DNA of 64,000 nt from Thermomonas fusca DSM 15424 (GTDB lineage: Bacteria > Pseudomonadota > Gammaproteobacteria > Xanthomonadales > Xanthomonadaceae): contig NZ_AUIV01000002.1 of the NCBI RefSeq assembly GCF_000423885.1, positions 124,001 to 188,000 of the forward strand, read 5' to 3'. Below the pieces are notes generated by a model. The model ran no database searches. It saw nothing but the letters and a program-made list of their open reading frames with translations, and had not been told where the DNA came from. Below are positions 1 through 7,605 of this stretch, one piece after another. The position numbers were made by a program, and so were the translations under genes. How positions within the stretch are numbered: the stretch's first letter is position 1; every line of letters starts with the position of its first letter.

Positions 1-63
1 GCCGGCGAACAGCGCCGCCATCGCCACCGCGGCCGACACCAGATAGCGCAGCGACTGCTTCAT
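1..63 (-). CDS. N-terminus of an exported protein, cut by the window edge
   Basis: Only the first 21 codons are visible. They read as a start Met, a short basic stretch (Lys2, Arg6) and a hydrophobic Ala/Val/Leu core, which is a typical Sec signal peptide. The ATG overlaps the TGA of the upstream J-domain gene in an ATGA arrangement, so the two are translationally coupled and this is the fourth gene of the polysaccharide export operon seen here. The mature part lies outside the window, so the function cannot be told. Confidence 0.6.
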   Translation of the reverse strand, partial: MKQSLRYLVSAAVAMAALFAG

Positions 64-1448
64 CGAATCGACTCCATTTCCACCCCGGTCACCAGCCAGT
101 AGCCATCGCGCCAACGCAATTGGGCGATCAGCAGTTCGTTGGGGCCGCTCGCCCCGGCCACCGCGGATTCGAGCACCGCTTCGCTGCTGCCGATCCGCCA
201 GTGCGCCTCAGCGAAGCGCGCGCGACCGTCGGCATGCAGGCGTTGCCGCAGGCGCTGCGTGTCCGCTTCGACGGCCGGACTGCTCCAGATCGGCGGGATG
301 TCCGTGCGTGGGATCCTCAGATAGTGCAGGAGCTGTTCACCGGTTTTCCTGGCAGACTGCACCCGGCTGAACTCCGGCTGCAGCGCCGGCAGGGCGGATG
401 GCGAAGCCGGGGTCGCAGCGGGCATCGACCGGTTCTTGGCGACGGCCGAAGACGCAATGGCAGCAACCTGGAGGCGCTCGACCGCGGTCGCAGCCTCCGC
501 CGGAGCTGCAGCCATCACGGCGTTGGCGGCAGCCGGATCCTGCAGTCCAACGCCGGCCTCGGATCGGAATGGCTCCACGCCGGCGCGACGGTCAGCGTCA
601 AAGCCGGACATCGGGTCTTCCGTTTGCGGGCGCAGCGGATCAAACGGGGCCTCCTGCAATGCGGCCGCCGCCGTCCCCAAGACCGGGCTGGCACCAAGAG
701 GCAAGCGCGGCTCGACCTGTTCCGCCGGATCGGAACCTGGTTCAGCGGGAGGAATCAGCGGCACAAGCCTGTCGGCATCGGCGTTGCCGGCGGAACTCTC
801 GATTTGCCGCGACGCCTCCCAGTCGGGGTCGGCCCGGTTCATGTCGCGCAACGCCAGCAGGGCCAGCACGCCGCACAGCCCCAGCAGCGCCAGCGCAGGC
901 CAGCGGCGAAGCCATGGCGAAGGCGGCGCAACCGGCTCTGGCGCCGGCACCCAGGTGCGGACGACCCGGAGGGCGCCGCTGCTGTCGAAAATTTCTGGAG
1001 GCCGCTCCGCCCGCAGCGCCGCATCGTAGGCCTGCCGCCGCTCCGGGCTGCGCAGGCGGTTCCAGGCGCTGTTGACTCGCGCGGCGAACACCGTGTCATC
1101 TTCGCTTTGCTGGCGATCCGGATGCAGCCACATTTGCAGCAGTCGGTGATGGGCCTTGATCTCTTCGACGCTGGCGCGAGCCTCCACGCCCAACATCCGG
1201 TAGGCATCCGCCTGGGGATGGAACAGCACTTCGCGCGCATAGAATCGCGCGGCTTCCAGCATCTGCGTTTCGCTTTCACCGAACCGCCGCGCCTGTTCGG
1301 CCAGCACCTCGGGCGGCGCCGCGGCGGCAACCCCCAAGAGCAACTCCATGCCCTCCGGCAGCGGGCGCTGCCGCAACACATGCCGCTCGCCCGGCGCCCT
1401 CAGCAGCGCCAGCGCCCACTCCAGCGCGTCCCCTTTCGCGCCGCTCAC
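60..1448 (-). CDS. Membrane-anchored J-domain protein of a polysaccharide operon
   Basis: 462 aa from a GTG start that lies 3 bases after the tyrosine kinase stop. Residues about 82-145 form a J domain with the HPD triad at 109-111, the motif that stimulates Hsp70 ATPase. A single hydrophobic segment follows at about 183-200. Then comes a long Ala/Pro/Glu-rich, probably disordered linker and a small C-terminal domain (about 370-462) holding Trp-rich strands. The predicted topology is J domain in the cytoplasm and C-terminus in the periplasm. Its place directly after wza/wzc-type genes suggests a role in assembling or turning over the export machinery with DnaK; that role is inference. The C-terminal domain is not one I recognise. 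Confidence 0.8.
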   Translation of the reverse strand: MSGAKGDALEWALALLRAPGERHVLRQRPLPEGMELLLGVAAAAPPEVLAEQARRFGESETQMLEAARFYAREVLFHPQADAYRMLGVEARASVEEIKAHHRLLQMWLHPDRQQSEDDTVFAARVNSAWNRLRSPERRQAYDAALRAERPPEIFDSSGALRVVRTWVPAPEPVAPPSPWLRRWPALALLGLCGVLALLALRDMNRADPDWEASRQIESSAGNADADRLVPLIPPAEPGSDPAEQVEPRLPLGASPVLGTAAAALQEAPFDPLRPQTEDPMSGFDADRRAGVEPFRSEAGVGLQDPAAANAVMAAAPAEAATAVERLQVAAIASSAVAKNRSMPAATPASPSALPALQPEFSRVQSARKTGEQLLHYLRIPRTDIPPIWSSPAVEADTQRLRQRLHADGRARFAEAHWRIGSSEAVLESAVAGASGPNELLIAQLRWRDGYWLVTGVEMESIR

Positions 1449-1451
1449 CCC

Positions 1452-3740
1452 TCAGCCCTTGGCAAGCCGCGGTTTGTCGCCATAGGAGTAGTACGAGTAG
1501 GCGCCGCCATAGCCATAACCATAGCCATATCCGGCCGCACGGGCATCGTATTTGGTCAGCAACCCACCCAGAATGCGCGCGCGCGCGGCGTACAGCCGCT
1601 TCAACGCGGCCTGTGCGGCACCGATCTTGGTCTTGGCGCTATTGACCACCAGCAGGGTGCCATCGATCGCATTGGCCAGGATCGGGGCGTCGGCCAGGCC
1701 CAACACCGGCGGCCCGTCGATGATCACGTGGTCGTAGCGTTCGGTGCCGACAGTCAGCAGCGACACCAGCTTCGAGCCGGACAGCAGCTCCGCCGGGTTG
1801 GGCGGCAGGGGCCCGGCAAGGATGACGTGCAGGCGCTCGTCCTCCGTGCGCTGGACGGCTGCGCCGAACGTGCAACCGCCGGCGAGGAGATGGCTGAGCC
1901 CCGACTCGGCCTTCAATCCGAGCGTCTTGTGCAGCGATGGTTTGCGCAGGTCCGCATCCACCAGCAGCACGCGCTTGCCGAGTTGGGTGAGGTTGCGCGC
2001 CAGCGCCAGGGCGGTGGTCGACTTGCCTTCACCGGGGCCACTGCTGGTGACCAGCAGGCTCTTGGGCACGCCGTGATCGGTGGCGAACTGCAGCGCGGTA
2101 CGCACCGAGCGGTAGGCCTCGGAGAACGAAGATTGGGTATCCAAGGCGACTTCGCCGAGATTTTCCTTCGGCCCCAACTTGGGAATGATCCCCAGCACCG
2201 GCAGCTTGAGCTTGTGCTCGACGTCGTCCGGCGTCTTGATGGTGTCGTCGAGGAACTCCAGCAGGAACGCCGCCAGCACGCCCAGCATCGCCCCCAGCAG
2301 CAGGCCGATGGCAAGGTTCAGCGTCAGGTTGGGCTTGAAGCGCCAGCGCGGCACTTCCGCACGGTCGATGATAGAAATGTTGTTGGCGCGCACGTCTCCG
2401 GCCACGCCGACTTCCTTGAAACGCTGCAGCAGGCCGTCGTACAGCTGGCGGTTGGTGTCGACCTCGCGCTTGAGGATGTTGTACTGGATACTGCGTCCGT
2501 CCACGTCCAGCGCCTGGGTGCGCAGCGTGGCGATCTGCTGGGTCAGCATCTGTTCCTGCGCGGCGGCGGCGTCGTATTCGGCCTTGACCGAAGCACGAAC
2601 GCCTCCGGTTTCCCTGGCGATCTGCCGATTCAGCTCGTCGATCTGGCTCTTGAGCTGCAGCATCTCCGGGTAATCCGGCTTGAAGGTCTGCAGCTTCAGC
2701 TGGTACTGCGACTGCAGCTGGCCTTTCTCCTGCTGCAGCACGCGGATGTTGGAGTTGCCGATCATGTCGGCAGGCATCGCCCCCGACGACGCCTGATGCC
2801 AGCGCGCCTGCGCGCGGATGCGCTGATCCTGCGCCGCTGCCAGCGCGGCATTGAGCTGGGTCAGGTTCTGCACCGCCAGCGACTGCCCGTTCTCGCCGGT
2901 ATTGATCAGGTTTTCCCGCTGGGCAAACTGCACCAGCTTGCGCTCGGAATCCTCCAGCTTGGCCTTGGTCAGCTTGAGCTGGTCTTCCAGATAGGTCTTG
3001 GCATAGGAGGACGCGCCGAACCGGCGCTCCAGCCCGGACGCGATGTAGCCCTCGGCAATGGCATTGGCCGCGCGCGCCGAAAACTGCGGTGAAGGGCTGT
3101 CGTAATTGATCTTCACCAGCCGCGAATTGCGCACCGGCTCGATGCTCAGGTTATCGCCGACCAGCTTCGCGGCGTCGCGCAGTTCGGTCGCGACATCGGT
3201 CCCGGACGCACTCGCCTGATTCCTTTCGTCCTGCTTGCCCTTCGGCTTGAGCAGGGCCAGCATCCGGCCCAGCCAGCCCGGATCGCTGAGTCGATCCAGC
3301 GCAGCCTGATCCAACCCCAATTCGTTGGCCACTCGCTCCGCCAGCGAGCGACTCTTGATCAGCTCGTACTGGGTCTGCAGGAACGACGGATCGAAGCCGC
3401 GGTCGTCGCCCGGCTGGATGCCTTCCACCTGCATCACCTGGATGCCGTCCTTGTCCAGCTGGAGCACGGTGGTGGCGCGATAGATCGGGGTCGCGGTCAG
3501 CGTGGCCAGCAGCGCGAGCGCCACCACACCGGCCAGCACGCTGGCGATCAGGCGGCGCCGCTTGACCAGAATCCGCCAGTAGGCGAGCAGGTCGATTTCG
3601 TCGTCATCGCGGCGTTCCTCCTGCGCTTCCAGCACTAGAGCGGTACCGCCGCGATGCAGGTCGAGCCTGCCCGCCTCGGCTCGCGCCGGCAGGCCTCGGT
3701 TGTCGTTGGCCGGCCCCGCCGGCAGGTTTTCATCAGTCAT
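1452..3740 (-). CDS. Wzc/GumC-like polysaccharide co-polymerase with tyrosine autokinase domain
   Basis: 762 aa. Order: acidic N-tail, Wzz domain with first membrane segment near 64-84, a long periplasmic helical region (about 240-450), second membrane segment near 472-496, then a cytoplasmic BY-kinase. The kinase shows Walker A SSGPGEGKST (566-575), Walker A' LLVDADLRK (592-600) and Walker B VIIDGPP (672-678). The tail from 731 to 753 carries nine tyrosines alternating with glycine, the usual autophosphorylation cluster. Such proteins control chain length and export of capsule or exopolysaccharide together with a Wza-type outer membrane channel, which is encoded just upstream (22 bases apart). 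Full length, with kinase and co-polymerase fused as in enteric Wzc. Confidence 0.93.
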   Translation of the reverse strand: MTDENLPAGPANDNRGLPARAEAGRLDLHRGGTALVLEAQEERRDDDEIDLLAYWRILVKRRRLIASVLAGVVALALLATLTATPIYRATTVLQLDKDGIQVMQVEGIQPGDDRGFDPSFLQTQYELIKSRSLAERVANELGLDQAALDRLSDPGWLGRMLALLKPKGKQDERNQASASGTDVATELRDAAKLVGDNLSIEPVRNSRLVKINYDSPSPQFSARAANAIAEGYIASGLERRFGASSYAKTYLEDQLKLTKAKLEDSERKLVQFAQRENLINTGENGQSLAVQNLTQLNAALAAAQDQRIRAQARWHQASSGAMPADMIGNSNIRVLQQEKGQLQSQYQLKLQTFKPDYPEMLQLKSQIDELNRQIARETGGVRASVKAEYDAAAAQEQMLTQQIATLRTQALDVDGRSIQYNILKREVDTNRQLYDGLLQRFKEVGVAGDVRANNISIIDRAEVPRWRFKPNLTLNLAIGLLLGAMLGVLAAFLLEFLDDTIKTPDDVEHKLKLPVLGIIPKLGPKENLGEVALDTQSSFSEAYRSVRTALQFATDHGVPKSLLVTSSGPGEGKSTTALALARNLTQLGKRVLLVDADLRKPSLHKTLGLKAESGLSHLLAGGCTFGAAVQRTEDERLHVILAGPLPPNPAELLSGSKLVSLLTVGTERYDHVIIDGPPVLGLADAPILANAIDGTLLVVNSAKTKIGAAQAALKRLYAARARILGGLLTKYDARAAGYGYGYGYGGAYSYYSYGDKPRLAKG

Positions 3741-3761
3741 GCGGGAATCGTCCTTGATCTG

Positions 3762-4472
3762 TCAGAACCAGCGGAACACGCCAATCGCAGGCACGGCTTC
3801 GATGAAGCGGCGGAAGGCCGATTTGCTGCCGGACTGCTCCACCACGATGATGTCGTCCCCGTACACCTGCGGGTCGTCGACCATCCCCTTGCGCACCAGA
3901 CGCAGGTCGAAGACCGCGGCCTGGCGCTTGCCCTCGACCTGCCGCATCAGCACGATGCCGCCCAGGTCGGCGATCTTGTCGTCCACGCCCTCGGCCAGCG
4001 CGATCGCCTGCAGCAGGCTGGTCTTGCCGGTGATGGGATAGATGCCCGGCTTCTTCACTGCACCTTCCAGGGTGATCCGCTGGCTCGAATATTCCTTCAC
4101 GAACACGCTGACCTGGGGGTTCTGCAGGAATCCATCCGCGTATTTCTTCGCCAGCTGCGCTTCCAATTCGGGAATGGTGCGGCCACCGGCCATCACCCCA
4201 CCCACCAGCGGCAGCGAAATTTGGCCGTTGGAGTTGACCCGCACTTCCTTGTCCAGGTCCTGCACGCCGAACACGCTGATCTGCAGCAAATCCATCGCGC
4301 CGATTCGGTAGTCGGTCGCACCCTCGTAAGCGCCCGAGGCTGCGGTGGTGTCGGGCGGCGGCAGCGCGGTCACCGTAGACGCCGCGGCGCTTCGGCCGCC
4401 TCCGCTGCTGGCACAAGCCGCCAGCAGCAGCACCAAGGTCGATGTCAGCAAGCCACGCATCCAGTTGCGCAT
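3762..4472 (-). CDS. Wza/GumB-like polysaccharide export lipoprotein
   Basis: 236 aa. The N-terminus is a lipoprotein signal with lipobox LAAC (Cys about residue 20), followed by a Ser/Gly/Ala linker. A Poly_export domain begins near 50 (YRIGAMDLLQISVFG) and is followed by SLBB-type beta-grasp repeats (ITLEGAVKKPGIYPI). It is shorter than E. coli Wza (379 aa) and close to GumB-type proteins. It should form the outer membrane exit for the polymer handled by the downstream kinase. ATG start with a GGAGG box about 7 bases upstream. First gene of the operon visible here; about 150 bases of leader separate it from the tRNA on the other strand. Confidence 0.9.
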   Translation of the reverse strand: MRNWMRGLLTSTLVLLLAACASSGGGRSAAASTVTALPPPDTTAASGAYEGATDYRIGAMDLLQISVFGVQDLDKEVRVNSNGQISLPLVGGVMAGGRTIPELEAQLAKKYADGFLQNPQVSVFVKEYSSQRITLEGAVKKPGIYPITGKTSLLQAIALAEGVDDKIADLGGIVLMRQVEGKRQAAVFDLRLVRKGMVDDPQVYGDDIIVVEQSGSKSAFRRFIEAVPAIGVFRWF

Positions 4473-4588
4473 GCACGATCCTCCACGGTTGAACGGGCAT
4501 TATGCTTGGCAGGCCAGTCGGCGCAAACACATGGAATTCACACACCCCAGCGCCTGCGCCATCGCCCATTCACATGGATTCAGGACTA

Positions 4589-4616
4589 TTGCCTATCCAC
4601 CGGGTTCATGTAGAAT
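4589..4616 (+). promoter_or_regulatory. Sigma-70 promoter of tRNA-Val
   Basis: TTGCCT at 4589-4594 and TAGAAT at 4611-4616, spaced by 16 bases, with the tRNA starting 14 bases after the -10 box. Each hexamer differs from consensus at few positions and the site stands out against the GC-rich background. Confidence 0.7.
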
Positions 4617-4629
4617 GCGCGGCTTCTTC

Positions 4630-4704
4630 GGGCGGTTAGCTCAGCGGTAGAGCATTGCCTTCACACGGCAAGGGTCGCAGGTTCGAACCCTGCACCGCCC
4701 ACCA
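4630..4704 (+). tRNA. tRNA-Val (anticodon CAC)
   Basis: 75 bases including an encoded CCA end (4702-4704). Acceptor arms GGGCGGT (4630-4636) and ACCGCCC (4694-4700) pair perfectly. The anticodon stem TTGCC/GGCAA encloses the loop TTCACAC, giving anticodon CAC, which reads GTG. The T-arm contains GGTTCGAACC. It is preceded by a good promoter and followed by a terminator, so it appears to be a single-gene transcription unit. Confidence 0.97.
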
Positions 4705-4715
4705 GATCCAACGAG

Positions 4716-4740
4716 AAAAGCCGGCCTAGGGCCGGCTTTT
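4716..4740 (+). terminator. Bidirectional intrinsic terminator between tRNA-Val and cysNC
   Basis: Perfect stem GCCGGCC (4720-4726) / GGCCGGC (4730-4736) with a 3-base loop, flanked by AAAA on the left and TTTT on the right. It can end the tRNA transcript on the plus strand and the cysNC transcript, whose stop is at 4763, on the minus strand. Confidence 0.88.
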
Positions 4741-4762
4741 CCGTGTTTGCGCCCCGGCGGCG

Positions 4763-6664
4763 TCACGAGTTCCGGTCGTGCCCGCCGAATCCCAGCGCGG
4801 CCACCACCGCGTCGGCCAGCACCGCCGGATCGGCCCCGAGCGTATCCAGGCGCAACTCCGGCGCCTGCGGCGGCTCGTACGGCGAATCGATGCCGGTGAA
4901 GTTGCGCAGCTCGCCGCGGCGCGCCTTGGCGTACAGGCCCTTGACGTCGCGGCGCTCCGCTTCGGCCAGCGGGGTATCGACGAACACCTCAAGGAACTCG
5001 CCAGGTTCGAACAGCGCGCGCGCCATCTCGCGTTCGGCGCGGAACGGGCTGATGAAGCTGACCAGCACGATCAGCCCGGCGTCGGTCATCAGCCTGGCCA
5101 CCTCGGCGACGCGGCGGATGTTCTCCACCCGGTCCTCGGCGGTGAACCCGAGGTCCTTGTTGAGGCCGTGGCGGACGTTGTCGCCGTCCAGCAGATAGGT
5201 GTGCCGTCCCTGCGCCAGCAGTTTCTTTTCCGCCAGATTGGCAATCGTGGACTTGCCCGCGCCGGACAGGCCAGTGAACCAGAGGCAGCGCGGCGTCTGG
5301 TGCTTGACCGCGGCGCGCGCGGCCTTGTCCACGTCCAGGTGCTGCCAGTGGATGTTGCCGGCGCGGCGCAGCGCGAAGTCCAGCGTGCCGGCCGCAACGG
5401 TGGCGTTGCTCTGCCGGTCGATCAGGATGAAGGCGCCCAGCGCGCGGTTCTCGGCGTAGGCACTGAAGGGCACCGGCTGATCCAGGTGCAGGTTGCAGTA
5501 GCCGACCTCGTTCAGGTCGAGGTGCTTGGCGGCCAGCTGGTCCTGGGTGTTGACGTCGACCTTGTGCTTGATTTCGGTGACCGATGCGCCGACGGTGCGG
5601 CTGCCGATCTGCAGCAGGTACGGCCGCCCCGGCAGCAGCCGCGCATCGCCCATCCACAGCAGGTGGGCGGCGAACTGGTCGGCCACCTCCGGCGGATTGG
5701 CGGCGCTGGCGATCACGTCGCCGCGACTGACGTCGATCTCGTCGCGCAGGGTCAGGGTGACCGCCTGCCCTGCACTCGCTTCCGGCAGTTCGCCGTCGGC
5801 GGTGACGATGGCAGCGACCTGGGAGCGCCGCCCGGACGGCAGCACCACGATGTCGTCGCCCGGCCTGGCCGTGCCTGCCGCGATGGTGCCGGCGAAGCCG
5901 CGGAAATCCTGGTTCGGCCGGCACACCCACTGCACCGGCATCCGCAGCGCGGCATCATCCGCGGCGCGCGCCAGCGGTACCGTTTCCAGCAGCTCCAGCA
6001 GCGCCGGCCCGCCATACCAGGGCGTGTTGCGCGAGCGCTCGACCATGTTGTCGCCACGCAGCGCGGACAGCGGGATGCAGTCCACGTGGGCGATGCCCAG
6101 CTGTGCCGCCAGCGCGCGGTATTCGTCGGCGATGCTATCGAACACGGCCTCGTCGAAGCCGACCAGGTCCATCTTGTTGACCGCCAGCACCACCCGGTCG
6201 ATGCCCAACAGCTTGACGATGTAGCTGTGGCGGCGGGTTTGGGTGAGCAGACCCTTGCGCGCATCCACCAGCACCACCGCCACGTCCGCGGTGGACGCGC
6301 CGGTGGCCATGTTGCGGGTGTACTGCTCATGGCCGGGACAGTCGGCGACGATGAACTTGCGGCGCTCGGTATCGAAGAAGCGGTAGGCCACGTCGATGGT
6401 GATGCCCTGCTCGCGCTCGGCGGCCAGACCGTCGACCAGCAGGGCGAAATCGATTTCGTCGCCTTGGGTCCCGTGCCTGCGGCTGTCGGCTTCCAGCGCG
6501 CTGACCTGGTCGTCCAGCAGCAGCCGGGTGTCGTGCAGCAGCCGTCCGATCAAGGTGCTCTTGCCGTCGTCCACGCTGCCGCAGGTGATGAAGCGCAGCA
6601 GGTCCTTGGTTTCGTGCTGCCGCAGGTAGGCAGCCACCTGTGCGTCGGCGTCGTCCATGCGCAT
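4763..6664 (-). CDS. cysNC: Bifunctional sulfate adenylyltransferase GTPase subunit / APS kinase
   Basis: 633 aa fusion. The N-terminal part is a translation-factor GTPase (CysN) with G1 GSVDDGKST near 29-37, G3 DCPGHEQ and G4 NKMD. The C-terminal part from about 445 is APS kinase (CysC) with P-loop GLSGAGKS (455-462). With CysD it makes adenosine 5'-phosphosulfate from ATP and sulfate, driven by GTP, and then phosphorylates it to PAPS for cysteine synthesis or sulfation. The start codon overlaps the cysD stop (ATGA). The fused form is usual in Xanthomonadaceae and some other proteobacteria. No reductase genes (cysH, cysI, cysJ) are in the window. Confidence 0.97.
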   Translation of the reverse strand: MRMDDADAQVAAYLRQHETKDLLRFITCGSVDDGKSTLIGRLLHDTRLLLDDQVSALEADSRRHGTQGDEIDFALLVDGLAAEREQGITIDVAYRFFDTERRKFIVADCPGHEQYTRNMATGASTADVAVVLVDARKGLLTQTRRHSYIVKLLGIDRVVLAVNKMDLVGFDEAVFDSIADEYRALAAQLGIAHVDCIPLSALRGDNMVERSRNTPWYGGPALLELLETVPLARAADDAALRMPVQWVCRPNQDFRGFAGTIAAGTARPGDDIVVLPSGRRSQVAAIVTADGELPEASAGQAVTLTLRDEIDVSRGDVIASAANPPEVADQFAAHLLWMGDARLLPGRPYLLQIGSRTVGASVTEIKHKVDVNTQDQLAAKHLDLNEVGYCNLHLDQPVPFSAYAENRALGAFILIDRQSNATVAAGTLDFALRRAGNIHWQHLDVDKAARAAVKHQTPRCLWFTGLSGAGKSTIANLAEKKLLAQGRHTYLLDGDNVRHGLNKDLGFTAEDRVENIRRVAEVARLMTDAGLIVLVSFISPFRAEREMARALFEPGEFLEVFVDTPLAEAERRDVKGLYAKARRGELRNFTGIDSPYEPPQAPELRLDTLGADPAVLADAVVAALGFGGHDRNS

Positions 6665-7569
6665 CAGAAGTAGCCCTCCTGCTTCTTCTTTTCCATCGAG
6701 GCGGATGGGTCTTGGTCGATTACCCGGCCCTGCCGCTCGGAGGTGGTGGCCACCAGCATCTCGGCGATGATCTTCTCCAGCGTGTCGGCCTCAGACTCGA
6801 TCGCGCCGGTCAGCGGGTAGCAGCCCAGGGTGCGGAAGCGCACCCGCCGGAGGGCCGGCACCTCGCCATCGCGCAGCGGCAAGCGCGCATCGTCGACCAT
6901 GATCAGGGCGCCATCGCGTTCCACCACCGGACGCTGGGCGGCGAAATACAGCGACGGCACCGGGATTTTTTCGCGATAGATGTAGAGCCAGATGTCCAGT
7001 TCGGTCCAGTTGGACAGCGGGAACGCTCGCACCGATTCGCCCTTGTGGATGCGCGCGTTGTAGAGGTTCCACAACTCCGGCCGCTGGCTCTTCGGGTCCC
7101 AGCGGTGCTGGGCGTTGCGGAAGCTGAAGATGCGCTCCTTGGCGCGCGATTTCTCTTCGTCGCGCCGGGCACCGCCGATGGCGGCATCGAATCCGAACTT
7201 GTCCAGCGCCTGTTTCAGCGCCTGCGTCTTCATCACGTCGGTGTGCACGGTGGCGCCATGGCTGACCGGGCCGATCCCCTGCGCGATGCCGTCGGGGTTG
7301 GTGTGCACATGCAAAGTGACGCCGGTTTCTCCAGCGCGGCGGTCGCGGAAGGCGATCATCTCGCGGAACTTCCACGTGGTATCCACGTGCAGCAGCGGGA
7401 TTGGCGGGCGCGCCGGATGGAACGCCTTCAGCAACAGGTGCAGCAGCACCGAGCTGTCCTTGCCCACCGAATACAGCAGCACCGGGTTGCGGAACCCGGC
7501 GGCGACTTCACGGAGGATGTGGATGCTTTCGGCTTCGAGCCGGTCAAGATGGGACAGTGCTGAGTTCAA
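6664..7569 (-). CDS. cysD: Sulfate adenylyltransferase subunit 2
   Basis: 301 aa. The sequence beginning LEAESIHILREV, the PP-loop YSVGKDSSVLLHL (about 35-47) and the C-terminal GRVIDQDPSASMEKKKQEGYF region (the ending KKKQEGYF) are diagnostic of CysD, the catalytic ATP-sulfurylase subunit. The start appears to be TTG: it falls at the position where CysD homologues begin and no in-frame ATG lies upstream before the neighbouring gene. Its stop overlaps the cysNC start, so both subunits are translationally coupled. It lies 36 bases after the glutamate-synthase-like gene on the same strand and could share its transcript. Confidence 0.96.
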   Translation of the reverse strand: MNSALSHLDRLEAESIHILREVAAGFRNPVLLYSVGKDSSVLLHLLLKAFHPARPPIPLLHVDTTWKFREMIAFRDRRAGETGVTLHVHTNPDGIAQGIGPVSHGATVHTDVMKTQALKQALDKFGFDAAIGGARRDEEKSRAKERIFSFRNAQHRWDPKSQRPELWNLYNARIHKGESVRAFPLSNWTELDIWLYIYREKIPVPSLYFAAQRPVVERDGALIMVDDARLPLRDGEVPALRRVRFRTLGCYPLTGAIESEADTLEKIIAEMLVATTSERQGRVIDQDPSASMEKKKQEGYF

Positions 7570-7605
7570 GGTTGCAATGCTGCGTCAACGAAGGCGCACA
7601 GCGTA

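Noticed and set aside
120..3092. Long plus-strand open frame (990 codons) over the polysaccharide genes
   Set aside because: Antisense shadow of the tyrosine kinase and J-domain genes, with low-complexity Arg/Gln/His translation and no motif.
4630..4740. tRNA-Val as an integration site for a mobile element
   Set aside because: The 3' end is followed directly by a terminator and ordinary cys genes; no integrase and no direct repeat of the tRNA end is seen nearby.
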